64,000 bases of DNA from Rugalucina vietnamica (Eukaryota > Mollusca > Bivalvia > Lucinida > Lucinidae). The notes beneath the pieces are model-generated. The model did no database searches and was not told where the DNA came from. It worked only from the letters and a program-made list of their open reading frames with translations. Positions 25,242-36,754 of the stretch are shown here, one piece after another (within the stretch, counting starts at the first letter, position 1; each line of letters opens with the position of its first letter). Position numbers and translations under genes: made by a program. The DNA is taken from contig OZ024874.1 of NCBI GenBank assembly GCA_964017185.1, positions 37,486,721 through 37,550,720 of the forward strand. The letters are read 5' to 3'.

Positions 25242-25464
25242 TTATTGAGATAAGAGGATGTACACAGTATGAAACTTTGCTTGAAGCTTCAGTGAATGGA
25301 GCTCTACAAAGTTTGTATAATCATGTTCCCCAGATGACCATGACCTATTTTATGGCAAGGTCAGCTGAGGTCCCATATCCCAGATCTCAGGTGAGCGTTT
25401 ACAGGACCATTGGTCCTCTGGTTTGACTTTGTTAAAGCTTAATCTGTATCTTTAAGTTTCTGAT

Positions 25465-25687
25465 AGGTGGCCCCAGGGGCTGAGTGGTTAAGAGCACTGA
25501 TTATATCACCATACTTAATCAGTCGATCATCTTACCTGTGTATCTTGTGTGGATTTGAGCCCTGCACAGGACAAATCTGAGACAAGCCAAGCTCTGCTTG
25601 TGGGTGTGCCAGGTGTTTTTTCTTGGGTTCTCCCACGTACTGTTTGAGCTGAAACAATCTTGAAAGGGACATAAAACTGAATAAAAA
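25465..25687 (+). mobile_element. tRNA-derived SINE, diverged copy
   Basis: Same family as the SINE at 2813: GGTGGCCCCAGGGGCTGAGTGG head, GAGACAAGCCAAGCTCTGCT body, CTTGAAAGGGACATAAAACTG 3' end. The B box is damaged (GGATTTGAGCCC). The TCTGAT flanks may be remnants of a target duplication. Confidence 0.8.
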
Positions 25688-26025
25688 ATGTCTGATTCCC
25701 ATGCCTAATATAAATATAGGCTGCCAACCAATTCCTATTTTCATATTAAACACCTATATTTTGGGCCCAAATCTTTTATTTTTACAGAGTTCACACAGAC
25801 CTGGAAAAGTCCTGGAATTTGACCTTTGTTCTGGAAGAATTCTTTACAATAACTTTTTGTAGCTATTCTTGACTTTTCATGAGAATTTTTTCTCAAGATA
25901 GTTCTAAAAGTCTGAATACACATGGTTGAGAATCAGTTTCAACTTACAATGTCTTCAAGTTACAAACTTCAGGTTTGAAATGATTTCCAAAATTGGGCAA
26001 GCTTTCCTTTTAAATTTTATTTCAG
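25688..26025. other. intron sequence before the second exon, no repeat identified
   Basis: No member of the repeat families listed here was recognised. The last 15 bases form the acceptor of the next exon. Confidence 0.5.
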
Positions 26026-26122
26026 ATTGTTTGACTGGAGGCCTGAAAGACCACAAGGAACAAGACTGAAACATGAGAAGGTTGTCATCTTAAAGAACTT
26101 GTTTGATCCATCCGCATTTGAG
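26026..26122 (+). CDS. HTATSF1: HTATSF1-like, coding exon: linker and first UHM strand
   Basis: The acceptor is ttttatttcag with AG at 26024-26025, and the donor is GT at 26123 (gaggtaaat). The first base completes the split lysine; 32 codons follow. The FDWRPERPQG motif is a hallmark of the Tat-SF1 family just before the second RRM-like domain. Next comes KVVILKNLF, the first beta strand (RNP2 position) of the UHM, then the start of helix A (DPSAFE). The exon ends at a codon boundary. The flanks (about 25700-26025 and 26123-26233) are among the few intronic stretches here without a recognisable repeat. Confidence 0.92.
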
Positions 26123-26233
26123 GTAAATCATCCACTTAGTGAATTTCTACTTGAATGGGAAAGTGCCACTGCCAATCCATGCATTTGAACTGCAACTGGT
26201 ATTGTGCCATGTGGCGACTCAAAAAAGTTTCCT

Positions 26234-26305
26234 CATGCTCACCTGTGCTGAAGGCTAAAAAGAGGAGCCAATAGGATGGCCATGCTTAGTTGTCTGTCCA
26301 TTGTC

Positions 26306-26347
<42 letters not shown>

Positions 26348-28085
26348 AATTTTGGGAAGGGTCCCTTTCTGATTGGGATAATTAGCGACATAAACCCTGA
26401 ATTTGGGAAATTTTAAGAACACAAAAAGTTATAATGTTGTACAGGTTGACATTGTTAAGAAAGCTTATTCATTAACAATTATTTAATGATAACTTATAAT
26501 CAAAGTTAAACAGCATTCAAACAACAGATCTTGAATTTCACAAATTTTTGGAACTATTGAAAATTATTTTCAGCTGTTATTGGGAATTTTTTCCTCCAGA
26601 TTGGGAAAAAAGTCACCTAAATCTCATTGGGAATGGGGCCTATATGAGACTACTCGAAAAAATCCCTGATTATCTGTCTGTCGTCCATCAACAATATCAA
26701 AGATCTCCTCTGAAATCGCTAGGCCACTCAAAGCCAAACTGCATGTGGAGCATCCTTTGGAAGGGGGAACAAAAGTTTATATAAATGACCAAGATGGCAG
26801 ACATGACTTTAAATAGCAAAAACCTTTAAATATCTTCTCCAGAACCAGAAGGCCTACAATTTTGAAACTTGACATGAAGCATCAGGGTGAGGATCTCTAC
26901 AAATTTTATATAAATCTTGATCCTGGGATGACCTTGACCTATTTTATAGCAAGGTCAACTTAGAGTTCCAATGCATTTAAATGGGGAAAATTATTAATAT
27001 GTAATTAAATGGGGGGAAACTTGCTTGGAGTATTCAAATGGACAGAAGATTATGTTTATGAAAAAATTTCATCCCTAGGGTGTTGTCCGTCTCTGCCCTG
27101 GGGCTATATACATGTATATGACAATAATATTCAGACATCTTCTTCTGTGAAACCGCCTGGCCAATCAAAGCCAAACTTTATGTGGAGCATAGCTAGGAAG
27201 GGGGTATGAAAGTTTGTATAAATGGTCAAGGTCACATGACCAAGATGGTCGCCATGGCTATAAATAGCATCCACCATGGCTATAAATAGCATAAACCTTT
27301 AGAACAAGAAGGCCTATAATTTTCAAACATAGCATGAAGCATCAGGGAATGGAGATCTACAAAGTTTGTATAAATCCTGAACCTGGGATGACCTTGACCT
27401 ATTTTATGGCAAGGTCAACAGAGCTCGCCCATGCATTTGAATGGGGATGCTTATAAAACATTAATGTCATTTGAAGGGTAAATTTTCAGGAAATGGGCAA
27501 ATGGACTTGGATTTTTAAGAATCTGAAAAAAATGGACCCCAGGGATTGGTCTGCCTCCACCCTAGGGCAGGATCCATGTACATAACCATAATATTCAAAG
27601 ATCTCTAAAACAGATTGGCCAATTACAGTCAAATTTTATATGAAAGGGGGACCACTGTGTTTATAAATAAACAAGGTCACATGACCAAGATGGCCCCCAG
27701 GCCCATATATAGTTAACCCTTCAAAAATCTTCTTCTCAAGAACTGCTGAACCTATTGCAGCGAAACTTGACATGTAGTTTTTAAGACTAGAGCACTACAA
27801 TGTGCATATAAATCATGACCCTGTGATGACCTTTGTAGATTTTATGGCAATTCCAACATAGGTCACATTATACAGAAAACTGCAAAAAAGTCATTGAAGG
27901 GAAAAACTTTCAGGAAATGGGCAAATGGACAGAATATTTATGAATATGAGTTTTAAACCAATTTGACCCAGTGGTCATTCTGACCCTGCCCTGGGACAAT
28001 TATTTGTATACAACCATTAGAGTCAAACAAAGGTATTGGTATATATCTCAGATCTCAGGTGAGCGTTTACAGGGTCATCGGTGTT
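26234..28085 (+). mobile_element. degraded type A element, truncated tail
   Basis: A decayed head (GCTCACCTGTGCTGAAGGCT at 26239) leads, after a poly(T) tract and about 330 bp of unrelated sequence, into three type A monomers (from about 26690, 27120 and 27590). The tail CTCAGGTGAGCGTTTACAGG at about 28056 loses the terminal hairpin. Confidence 0.7.
26312..26346. repeat. poly(T), 35 bp
   Basis: An uninterrupted T run. It could be the A-tail of a retroelement inserted in minus orientation (26312 to about 26670), whose body is not recognised. Confidence 0.8.
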
Positions 28086-29160
28086 CAGCTATTGCCTACC
28101 CTTTTGAAGGTACAGTAATTCTCTTTGGCTCCATGTTGTCAAATCTAAGGGGTTACTGACGGCTTGAGTAGCCAAAACCATGGTATGTACCATCCCCTCA
28201 CTCAAATTATGCAGCTTGACAAAGTTTGTTCAGCATGATTAGTTGTTTATGGATTGCTCAGTATGCAGCTTTGTTGCTTATGGTCTATTCACTTTGCACT
28301 ACATCAGGATAACACTTTTACAGTACAGTTGTCGCGATGCTTTGAGCGTACGCGCATTTGTGCGTTGCGCGTGGTTGCGCGTAGGGGATAATCTTTACTT
28401 GCGAGTGACTCGCGAGTCTCGCTCGTCACTCACAAACTTTGCTCAATCTTGCGCGAACATCTCGCAAACGCGCAAAACCATTTGTCAAGCACGCGCGACG
28501 TGAATCAGAATGCCCGATTTATACAATTTAAACAATCTTGCTCGTAAGGTGTGTTGTGAAAAAATGTTTCATGTTGAATTTTCATGCTCGCCTGATGTCA
28601 ACATGTATGTCAAGTTTGATTGCATCTGTAACTGCCTGGTCCCTCCAAGTATTCATACTTAATACATGTACATGTAGAAATTCTTCGTACAAAGGTAGTA
28701 CAAAGCGACTAGGCTAGAGATACATGTACATGTAGAATATTCGTCTGAGCAGAAGGAAAATTGATACACTGTATATTTTCAATCTAAATAATGAGAAGAA
28801 GATAGTGTAAACAGACGGTCTGCAATGAGCCCCTTCACATTTTAGCTATTCCAAATACACTTATGGAGAAGAATTTTTCTATAAAACCAAGCATCCTTTT
28901 TCTCGATCTTGGTAATAAAACAGATACAAGTGGGCAATGATCAGGAAAAGGCTCAATCAGAAAGAAATTCTTACTCCAAAAACCAAGGTGGGAAAAAAAA
29001 AAGACAATTAGGTACTTATACTTAGAGAACATATCGTAAGCGGAGTGAGCAGGTACTTCCAAAGAGGCGAAAACATTTCAGTGTAATGTATACTCACTTG
29101 AACCCCACTTTTCTAATAGCAAAACTGGGGTATACAGGGGTATACCTAATTTTCTTAATT

Positions 29161-29258
29161 TTGCTCCAAAACAAAGATTGTGGGTATTTGTTAGAACCGC
29201 ATCGCCACGTGGAGGTGGTTCTAACGTGTACCTACATTCTATGTTTTGAGCAAAAATA
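29161..29258. mobile_element. palindromic MITE core, copy 1
   Basis: GCTCCAAAACAAAGATTGTG is mirrored by CTATGTTTTGAGC around a GGTTCTAAC-type centre. The family consensus of about 98 bp is an almost complete inverted repeat: GCTCMAAACATAGATTGTGG, GTTAGAACCGCCTCG, then the complement. Flanking GGGGTATAC and CATGTTTTCAT blocks suggest a larger unit of about 300 bp. Confidence 0.75.
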
Positions 29259-30807
29259 AGAAAAGTAAACAAAATCTACAGAAAATTTTCACTTTTTACA
29301 ACACTGGAAAAATCAGTATATTACGTAGGCATGTTTTCATAATGACTATAAAACGTGCATAACTAGTTACAGTCCCGGTAAAAAATCAACAACATATTCC
29401 TCTTTTCTCGGAGGACCCTAAGCTATTTTTCTTGGAGAAAGAACGCTAAATTTCTCTTTTCATTAAGATATTTCGCGTTTCGTTCAGTTCGATTTCTCAG
29501 AGAAACACCGAGAAATTTCACCGCGACCGCAGGTATTAACCGGTGAAAACAGGTAAGTCCAGATTTACCTGTTCGCGGTGTTTCTCGGAGAAATATTGTG
29601 CACGATTGTGAAAATCGATTTTACCATATTTTTAATAATTAAAGTAGTTTTAGACCTTTAACTGATCAGTATTTATAAGTGTTTTTGTATATGGCACCTC
29701 TAACAGTTTGACACGTTTTAATAAGGCACATTAATTACTGAGCAAACATTCCACAATCTTCTTCACTGGTTTCCGTTACGGTTGGTCAGGCATGACTCGA
29801 CTCGCATTTGACATACAAATTAAGAAGTACTTTGTTTCATCTCAATTATGTCTTTATCCAAGTAGTTTCATTTGTTTGAGCTAGGAAACATAAAAACATG
29901 TACGAGTATAATAGGTAACCATTTTGCGCATTCTTGAATGAAATTGTAATGAAATAAATGTTTTCTGGTTCTGGTTGTATGTCAAGCTATGGAAACGTAC
30001 ATGTAGAATGAAATGGCATAATTTCATCACATTGTCAGCTTATGGAGCAAGCTATTTTTGTAAAATTTTATTGACCCGATTACCCTGCAGCGATCTCCTA
30101 ACTCCTATATGAATATGCATTACAACATTCTCGATGATAAGGATACACAGTATTTAACTAGCACAAAGTTTTGTCAATACCTCTAAATCACTCGTTTATC
30201 AGGGGCACTGTTCGCATAAACACTTTTTTCAAACCAAATTTATGACCAAATCTTCACATAAGAATAAGGCGGATAACGAGAAAATAATTTATACACTTTT
30301 CTTTTTTTAAGCATCTGTTTTTCTTGCTAAATGCATAAACGCAAAACCTATTGCCATGCATAACGACAACTCCGCCATGAACATTTTGTGTTGGCGGCAT
30401 GTTGATTTTACAAGGTGCGGTCCGAAATGTCAAGTGCATGGGAAAGTGCATGATACATGGTGAAAAATGACAAGTAAAGACAATTTATCAATTACTGATA
30501 ATTGATTAATTAATTGATAATTAATCAAGTAAATTAACAAACGCATTTACATGTTCATGTGCTTTAAACCCATATACATTGTATGAGGTATTCCTCAACA
30601 TATTTACACACATCATGATAACATGTCCATGTAATGTATACCCCACTTTTATATGAGCCGCGTCATGAGAACGCTGGACTTATACTCATGCGATAATAAA
30701 GTCGCAGATCAACTGTGCAGCAGTATCTGCACAGCTGATCAGCGCCTTTGTTTTCATTACTCGGCTAGTACAATCCCCCTACTTCTTTAATCTGATATTT
30801 CTGTACG

Positions 30808-30892
30808 CTGTGGCTTGGCTCGGATGTACGTTACATGTAACGTGGCTGTACATGTACATTACATGTAACGTACAGCCGAGCCAAGCCACAGC
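30808..30892. repeat. 85-bp near-perfect hairpin
   Basis: GCTGTGGCTTGGCTCGGATG and ACATGTAACG arms are mirrored by CGTTACATGT and GCCGAGCCAAGCCACAGC, with one mismatch or so in about 31 bp. Confidence 0.85.
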
Positions 30893-31513
30893 AAACCCGT
30901 CGATGGAAAAGCATGCTCATCCTTCAAGGGTGGTTTACTGCGCTATATACCTAACACTTACTCGATTCACAAAGTCTCGAGTTTGAAATTTGCATATTTC
31001 CAAGGGAAGCTATCCTGTTACATGATCAAGATGTATAGATATGAAATTTTCACCATATTCGATCTAATAAGTGCACTTATTCCAAAAATCGCACATCCTG
31101 ATCGTTTCCGAAAAACATGTGCAGCTCGACTAACACACAGCTCAACTGGTGTATGGATATCTTACATCAAATTTAAACGTTAAATCGCATTAAAACTTAA
31201 CCTTTATTAATGTTTCCGTAGAAGGCAGGAACGGATACACTCATTTTACACGAAAACAAATACATGACCTTATATTTTGGTGTCAGTTTTAAAAATTACC
31301 GGGACCGTCTAAGTATACAAACTTTAATATGCATGTGCATGAATAGAAAAATCACTGCGCAATATTGCCTTTTGTGTCGATGATGGTTTAAAGAAATAAT
31401 TTCATATACCGTAACTTTAAAATTACGAAAACATGCCCATGCAATATACAGAGATGTTTAAAGAGAGAAAAAAAGAAAATTTTCAGTAGAAAATGTTTGC
31501 TTTTTCTTATTCA

Positions 31514-31604
31514 TGCTCAAAACATAGATTGTGGGTACACGTTATAACCGCCTCACCGAGGCGGTTCAAACTAGTACCCACAATCTTATGTTTTGGAGCA
31601 AAAG
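31514..31604. mobile_element. palindromic MITE core, copy 2
   Basis: GCTCAAAACATAGATTGTGG on the left and CCACAATCTTATGTTTTGGAGC on the right surround ACCGCCTCACCGAGGCGGTT, so the whole segment can fold into one long hairpin. The flanks TTTTCAGTAGAAAA and TATACCCC are shared with copy 5. Confidence 0.85.
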
Positions 31605-34070
31605 ATAAAAAAAAAAATAGATATACCCCTGCATACCCCAGTTTTGCTTTTGATGGGATACACATTTTCCATGAAATGTTTTCCTGATGTAAAATGTTTG
31701 AACAAGAATGATTTTAATGATGCAAATGCATGTGCGTGAATAGCAATGTATGGACATGTACATTCATATCTACGTGATGTATTTAGCCGTCAATTTGGAG
31801 TAAGTCATATGACAGTGTTGGCTGCACGGTCGGCATTTTTATTTGCTTAACTTTTTATTTCTCTTTACGGCAGACAGGTTCCTTATCATGTGAAGGAGCA
31901 GTGTCAGCTTCGTGTTCATTAGAGAATTTAGAGAATGTGACACAAGAACATGACTGTGTATGCCGAAACACACTTCCTGGTAATGCTGCAAATTCTACCA
32001 CTTGGCCAAATCAGTCAACAGTGATTTCAGTAAATTTTATTGACCATTTATGTATGTTAATACCATGCAAAATTACGGGTGAAAGGGCATCAATTTAGGC
32101 GATCCCATAAATTCATGATTTAAACGGCTTTGTGGTTGTTCATGGACAATAACTTTTGATGCAAATTCTTTCCTACTACATGTAGTCTCGATCTAAAACA
32201 TACGAGTATATATACATGTACATGTACATGTACGAATGCTCAAATTATTTGCGATTTATATGGAACCATAATCTGAATATTTGATAACGGTTACGTTAAC
32301 AGCTTACCAAGAAATGCTGGCGGACAAGTAAGGTCCGAACATTTAATAAGACAGGCCGCGATGGTTTTACATGTATAGATAGTGCGTTCGCTTCGAAAAA
32401 AAAAAAGTTGCGATTTCGATCTCCGGCCGGTATATCCATGTTATTTTGATGACTTGTGTTTATCCTGACATAATTAAAGTAAACCGCCTGTTAAATCATT
32501 GCTATTGTACATAATTAAATACCTTTGATCAAATGTCATTAAACTTATTTATTCATTCAATGAAAATGATTCTGATTATCCACATAGTCACTAGAAGTGT
32601 GGTAATTTAATTCTTTGTTGGAAAGGACAATGCTCAAGGCGCGAATTTTTAACGACGCCCTTGATTTTTAAATGATTTTTTCGCTTCCATTCTTCTGTTC
32701 AAAGATCGAATAATCATGGATGATGTGAAAAGCAACACAAGTGACAAAGGTCATCATAAATTTTAATGTAATCAAGAATATATTTATGTGGATTATAAGC
32801 CATCTAAATAAATATGTAACATCTGCAAGTTTCATACTTGCAAATACTTATTATTTTTTTAATTTATTGTTTTATATTTATTCAAAAATTATAAACATGC
32901 ATTTGTCTTTTAAATTCCTCCGAGAAACTCCGAGAAAAAGAGTTTTATCGATAAATCCAGGTAATTACCTTTCTCGGAGAAACACCGAGAAATTTCACCG
33001 AGAAATTTTGCGCAGACGATTTCGTCTACCTGGCTTATTTCGCGGTGTTTCTCCGAGAAATAAAAATTTCGCGTTTGTCATGGTTGCGGAATATGTAGTT
33101 ATTTTTTTACCGGGAGTGTACATTGTAGTTGTTCGGTCCTCCTGGTGAATTTCTAAAAACCATTGAATTTAACACACACAAACATGTACAGTACGTCGTG
33201 TATGTATATTTATATGCAGCTGTAAAACCAACTTGTTACAAAATAAACCTGTGTTATTTTGATTTGTGGTTTTATGTCCCGATTAACAATTTCAGTTACA
33301 CGACAAACAAAAATTATTAAAAGCAGGTAAATATAAATAAAACTCCAGCAAATTCATATGCGAATACTAGTCTCAACTTTTTGCGCGCTTGCAATTTTAC
33401 GCGGTGGGCTGTTGTTTAATTTACGTAGATGATGGTAAAAAGCAAGATAAGCAAGATGAGCCTCAATCATTTTTTTCATTTGATAAAAATGACTTGATAT
33501 GCTTCAAACACGTTTGATGATTGACTAACACCAACTCACTGTCATACAGTAGCCTGGCTAATTGGCTAGCATATACTTCACAGTGAACAAGTTAATTGTT
33601 TTTGTTTTTATGTCCGAAATAGCCCCAAACATAAAGGACTGTCCGAAATAGTTCCAAACATAAAGGACAAAACAATTGATTAATAGCCAAACGTACATGT
33701 AGTTGTAGATAAATTGAGCGTCGTTGAAACTAAGCAAAAAAAAAATAGTAATTTTTATAAGTTCATGTACTTGAATGTTGTAGAGCAATGAATCACGTCG
33801 TGCATCGCTCAAAGACCCATGCGCGATGCGCGGCGAACCAAAAGAACTTTGCGCGCCACTTGCAAACTGTATTACGTAAAACTTGTGCGTCTCTCGCGAG
33901 TCACTCGCGATAGACGCGCGAGTCACTCGCGATAGACGCGCGAGTCACTCGCAAAACGTTTTTAGAAAGGATTAAAAAAATTTGCGCATTGCGCGATTGC
34001 TCAAAGCATCGTGACAACTGTACTGTATATAGTAAAACTGGTATAGTAATACAGGGCTATACCTGTTTTT

Positions 34071-35398
34071 AGCTCACCTGAGCCGAAGGCTCACAGGTGA
34101 GCTTATAGTATACCCATGCTCCGTCGTCCATCTTCAGTCGTTGTTCACAATTTCAAAGATCCTCTGAAACCGCTTGGCCAATCAAAGCCAAACTTCATGT
34201 GGAGCATCATTAGAAAGGGGGAACTAAAGTTTATATAAAATGGTCCAGGTCACATGACCAAGATGGCTGCCATGGCTATAAATAGCAAAAACCTTTAAAA
34301 ATCTTCTTCTCCAGAACCAGGGGGCCGATTTACAGGAAACTTGGTATGTAGCATCGGGGACGCGGGCCCATCATAGTTTATTTATATAAATCATGACCCT
34401 AGGATGACCTTGACCTATTTTACGGCAAGGTCAACTTAGGTCGCCAATGCATTTGAATGGGAAAAAATGGTAAAATGCTATTTAATGGGTAAAACTTACT
34501 GGGAATAGGCAAATGGACAGAAGATTAATGTTAATGGAAAATTTTAGCCCCTGGGGGGTTGTCTGCCCCTGCCCCGGGCTATATACATGTATATTTCCAT
34601 AATAATGAAACATTTCTCCCTGAAACCGCTTGGCCAATCAAAGCCAAACATTGGCATAAAGCATCAGGTAATGGAGCTCTACAAAGTTTGTATAAATCAT
34701 GACCCTGAGATGACCTTGACCTTTTTTACGGCAAGGTCAACTTAGTTTGAATGGGAAAAATAGGAAAATGTCATTTAACAGCAGAAAACTTGCTAGGAAT
34801 GAATATTTATGTTTATGAAAATATTTTGGGCCCAGGGGGTTGGCTGCCCCTGCCCTGGGGCTATATACATGTATATGACCATAATATTCAAGCATCTTCT
34901 TCTCTGAAACTGCTTGGTCAATCAAAGCCAAACTTCATGTGGAGCATCCTTAGAAAGAGGGAATGAAAGTTTGTATAAATGGTCAAGGTCACATGACCAA
35001 GATGGCCGCCATGGCTATAAAAAAACTTTAAAAATCTTCTCCAGAACCAGAAGGCCTATGATTTTCAAACTTGGCATGAATCATCAAGGAATGGAGGTCT
35101 ACAAAAATTGTATAAATCATGACCCTGGGATGATCTTGACCTTTTTTACGGAAAGGTCAACTTAGGTTGCTCATGCATTTGAATGGGAAAAATTGTTAAT
35201 ATGTCATTTGAAGGGCAAATCTTGCAGTAAATTGGCAAATTGAGTGAATTCTTATGATTTGAAAAAGACATTGACTCCAGGGGTTATTCTGACTTTGGCC
35301 TGGGGTTATATACAAGCAATTACCATTCTAGAGTCAAACAAATTTATATATATATATCAGGTCTCAGGTCAGTGTTTACAGGACCATTGGTCCTCTGG
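34071..35398 (+). mobile_element. complete type A hairpin-ended element
   Basis: The shortest intact type A copy: head hairpin AGCTCACCTGAGCCGAAGGC at 34071, GTCGTCCATC-type spacer, monomers beginning near 34150, 34605 and 34880 (TCTGAAACCGCTTGGCCAAT), and the complete tail with AGGACCATTGGTCCTCTGG ending at 35398. The GTTTTT before the head and TT after the end fit insertion in a T run. No coding capacity. Confidence 0.85.
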
Positions 35399-35404
35399 TT
35401 CTTA

Positions 35405-35500
35405 TTTTTGCTCCAAAACATAGATTGTGGGTACTCGTTAGAACTGCCTCGCCAAGGTGGTTCTAATGTGTACTCAAAGTCTATGTTTTGAGCAAAAATA
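35405..35500. mobile_element. palindromic MITE core, copy 3
   Basis: TTTTGCTCCAAAACATAGAT is mirrored by TCTATGTTTTGAGCAAAAAT around GAACTGCCTCGCCAAGGTGG. The related right flank (TTATTGCATGTGCAAGTTTT) runs to about 35580, 27 bp before the third exon seen here. Confidence 0.85.
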
Positions 35501-35607
35501 ATAAAAATATCACAATTTTTCAGCTGAAAATTTTAATTTTTTAGAAATCTCTGTTTATTGCATGTGCAAGTTTTGGCAATGTACTCATTTTGCACTATGC
35601 ATTCCAG

Positions 35608-35697
35608 GTAAATCCTGCACTTATCAACACTGTGAGAGAAGATGTGAGGTCAGAGTGCTCAAACTATGGAGATGTCAAGAAGGTCACAGTTTATGAT
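35608..35697 (+). CDS. HTATSF1: HTATSF1-like, coding exon: UHM helix A and second strand
   Basis: The acceptor is cattccag (AG at 35606-35607) and the donor gtaagt begins at 35698, a full consensus. Thirty codons in phase 0 encode the acidic helix A (INTVREDVRSECSNYG) and the second strand (KKVTVYD) of the UHM. Acidic residues on this helix normally contact the basic residues before the tryptophan of the partner ligand motif. The exon is tightly boxed in: a palindromic MITE family member ends about 25-30 bp upstream and the arm of a 2.8-kb inverted-repeat element begins at 35721, 24 bp after the exon. Confidence 0.92.
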
Positions 35698-36406
35698 GTA
35701 AGTGTCCACAGCTACATCACTGTCATGTACGTGATATCGTGTAGATTTTTTTGGCACTAGTGTAGATTATACCAAGATGGTGGCGACAGAAAGTGGGAGA
35801 TCGTAAGTAGCCTTTCATATGTACAAAAAATCCAGACATTTTAAATGCTAGTGACTTGTCTGAGACACTCCAATGCTCGGAATGAATTAAATTTTACGAT
35901 TTTGCTATTGCTTTTACACAGGCTGATCACATTAGTAAGCATTTGGTCGAGAAGTGTGGGTGAATTGCCGATTTTGTAATCCAAGCGCAGATCGTCAAGG
36001 CTTTTAAGACATTTTGTCTTTTAAAAAGCAAATACCATCAACTCTCTTCAAAATACTATTAGCCCAGTCTCTGAAACACCATCCCTAGCCCTGATAGCCC
36101 ACAGAAACTGCCATGGAAGGAAAAACCCCGAGTTTGAAATTTTCACTCGGGCAACTGTGGAGAGACCAGCGTATTTTTTGTCAGCAACCGTGTAGACACA
36201 GGTGGATTTTGAGAAATTTGTAACCGTGTAGAAACAGGTTTTGGAAACCATGTAGACACGGTTTTTAGGCGTTTAAGCTACCCATTATATTTGGACGGAC
36301 TCAAAGAATGCATAACATAGTAATAAATTACAGCCATTATCATGCTAAATTTGTGACAAATTTAATATTTGTCATATAATCTTTGTTGTTGTTTTTTTCT
36401 TTCATG

Positions 36407-36665
36407 TCTTACGAATATGAAAATTCGTAAGTAAGAGATGATGCATAGCTTGAAAAAAATCCCGCGTCCCAGATGGGATTCGAACCTGGACCGCCGGGGT
36501 AGAAATCCAATACTCTAACCACTGAGCCAAAGAGTCGACTCAATGACGCAGTATGTCAGAGATTGTACATATGATACATTGTATCGAATAGCTGTGCTAT
36601 TTATAGAAGCTACGCATCTTAGATAATCTCGAATGAATGAGTGGTGCGATGGGACATAACACACC
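36407..36665 (-). repeat. tRNA-like repeat, copy 1 of a 348-bp direct duplication
   Basis: On the minus strand, 36540-36461 has an A box TGGCTCAGTGG and B box GGTTCGAATCC in tRNA spacing, but the anticodon stem does not pair and the T stem is broken, so it is a tRNA pseudogene or SINE head. The TCTTACGAATATGAAAATTC flank is also found in copy 2. Confidence 0.7.
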
Positions 36666-36754
36666 CCCATTTCGAGAAAGTAATCATTTATGATTACGAG
36701 AATGTCATTTTTATGACTGAATGACTCAAATGGTCCATTTCCGATGAGCCCCCA

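Larger units (their letters stand above)
21166..25267. mobile_element. 4.1-kb inverted-repeat element with GATGGC-rich subterminal repeats, TA flanks
   Basis: The ends GTGTGTACAGTCTCTTA and (reverse complement) CTGTGTACATCCTCTTA are flanked by TA at 21164-21165 and 25268-25269, and the type A monomer resumes outside. The arms are imperfect inverted copies (GGTGCCGCATGAAATTTTAT on the left; CATCATTGAGCRTTTTGAAA in both). Left-arm AAGATGGCSNCCAAGATGG motifs recur at about 21330, 21480, 21650, 21830 and 22000; the right arm has the reverse complements at about 24150, 24310, 24475 and 24640. No transposase was found. Confidence 0.7.
1461..25421 (+). mobile_element. type A hairpin-ended (Helentron/pearl-like) element broken by four large insertions
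   Basis: The head at 1461 (AGCTCACCTGAGCCGAAGGC, a self-complementary hairpin) pairs with a complete tail at 25388-25421 (CTCAGGTGAGCG, then AGGACCATTGGTCCT and CTGG). Removing the insertions at 2480-5926, 6547-8612, 8797-20885 and 21166-25267 restores continuous type A monomer sequence at each junction, judged against uninterrupted copies elsewhere in the window. The monomer pieces lie at 1500-2479, 5927-6546, 8613-8796, 20886-21165 and 25268-25387. The element is non-coding. The two ends share an inverted GCTCACCTGAG, but the 3' copy sits about 25 bp inside the end, an asymmetric arrangement known from Helentrons and their non-autonomous relatives. Confidence 0.7.
29370..33118. mobile_element. 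3.7-kb TA-flanked element nested in the previous one
   Basis: The ends CAGTCCCGGTAAAAAAT and (reverse complement) CACTCCCGGTAAAAAAA are flanked by TA (29368-29369, 33119-33120). The subterminal arms carry inverted TTTCTCGGAGAAACACCGAG motifs (29400-29600 and 32920-33060). The 135-codon frame at 32741-33148 runs through this arm and its GAGAAACACC repeats, so it is not called. The interior holds a palindromic MITE copy, a broken TGAGCC MITE and hairpins. Confidence 0.7.
28321..34025. mobile_element. 5.7-kb TA-flanked transposon with CGCGAG-rich arms
   Basis: CAGTACAGTTGTCGCGATGC is repeated in reverse complement at the right end with one change, and TA flanks both ends (28319-28320, 34026-34027). 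The arms of about 190-230 bp share diverged CGCGAGTSACTCGC and AACTTTGC-type blocks, unusually CpG- and CGCG-rich for this window. The ORFs at 28243-28503 and 33558-33926 follow these arms and are not genes. A second TA-flanked element sits inside. Confidence 0.75.

Noticed and set aside
32340-32440. Possible tRNA-like sequence (GGCCGCGATGG ... GATTTCGATCTCC)
   Set aside because: Only a weak B-box resemblance, with an A run in the middle; no convincing A box or stems.
32741-33148. 135-codon ORF
   Set aside because: Runs across AT-rich sequence into the inverted arm of the 3.7-kb element; the repeated RRNTEKF/RGVSPRN-like part is the translated GAGAAACACC repeat.
36461-36540. Functional tRNA gene on the minus strand
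   Set aside because: Pol III boxes are present, but the anticodon stem and T stem do not pair, and the duplicate has the same defects.
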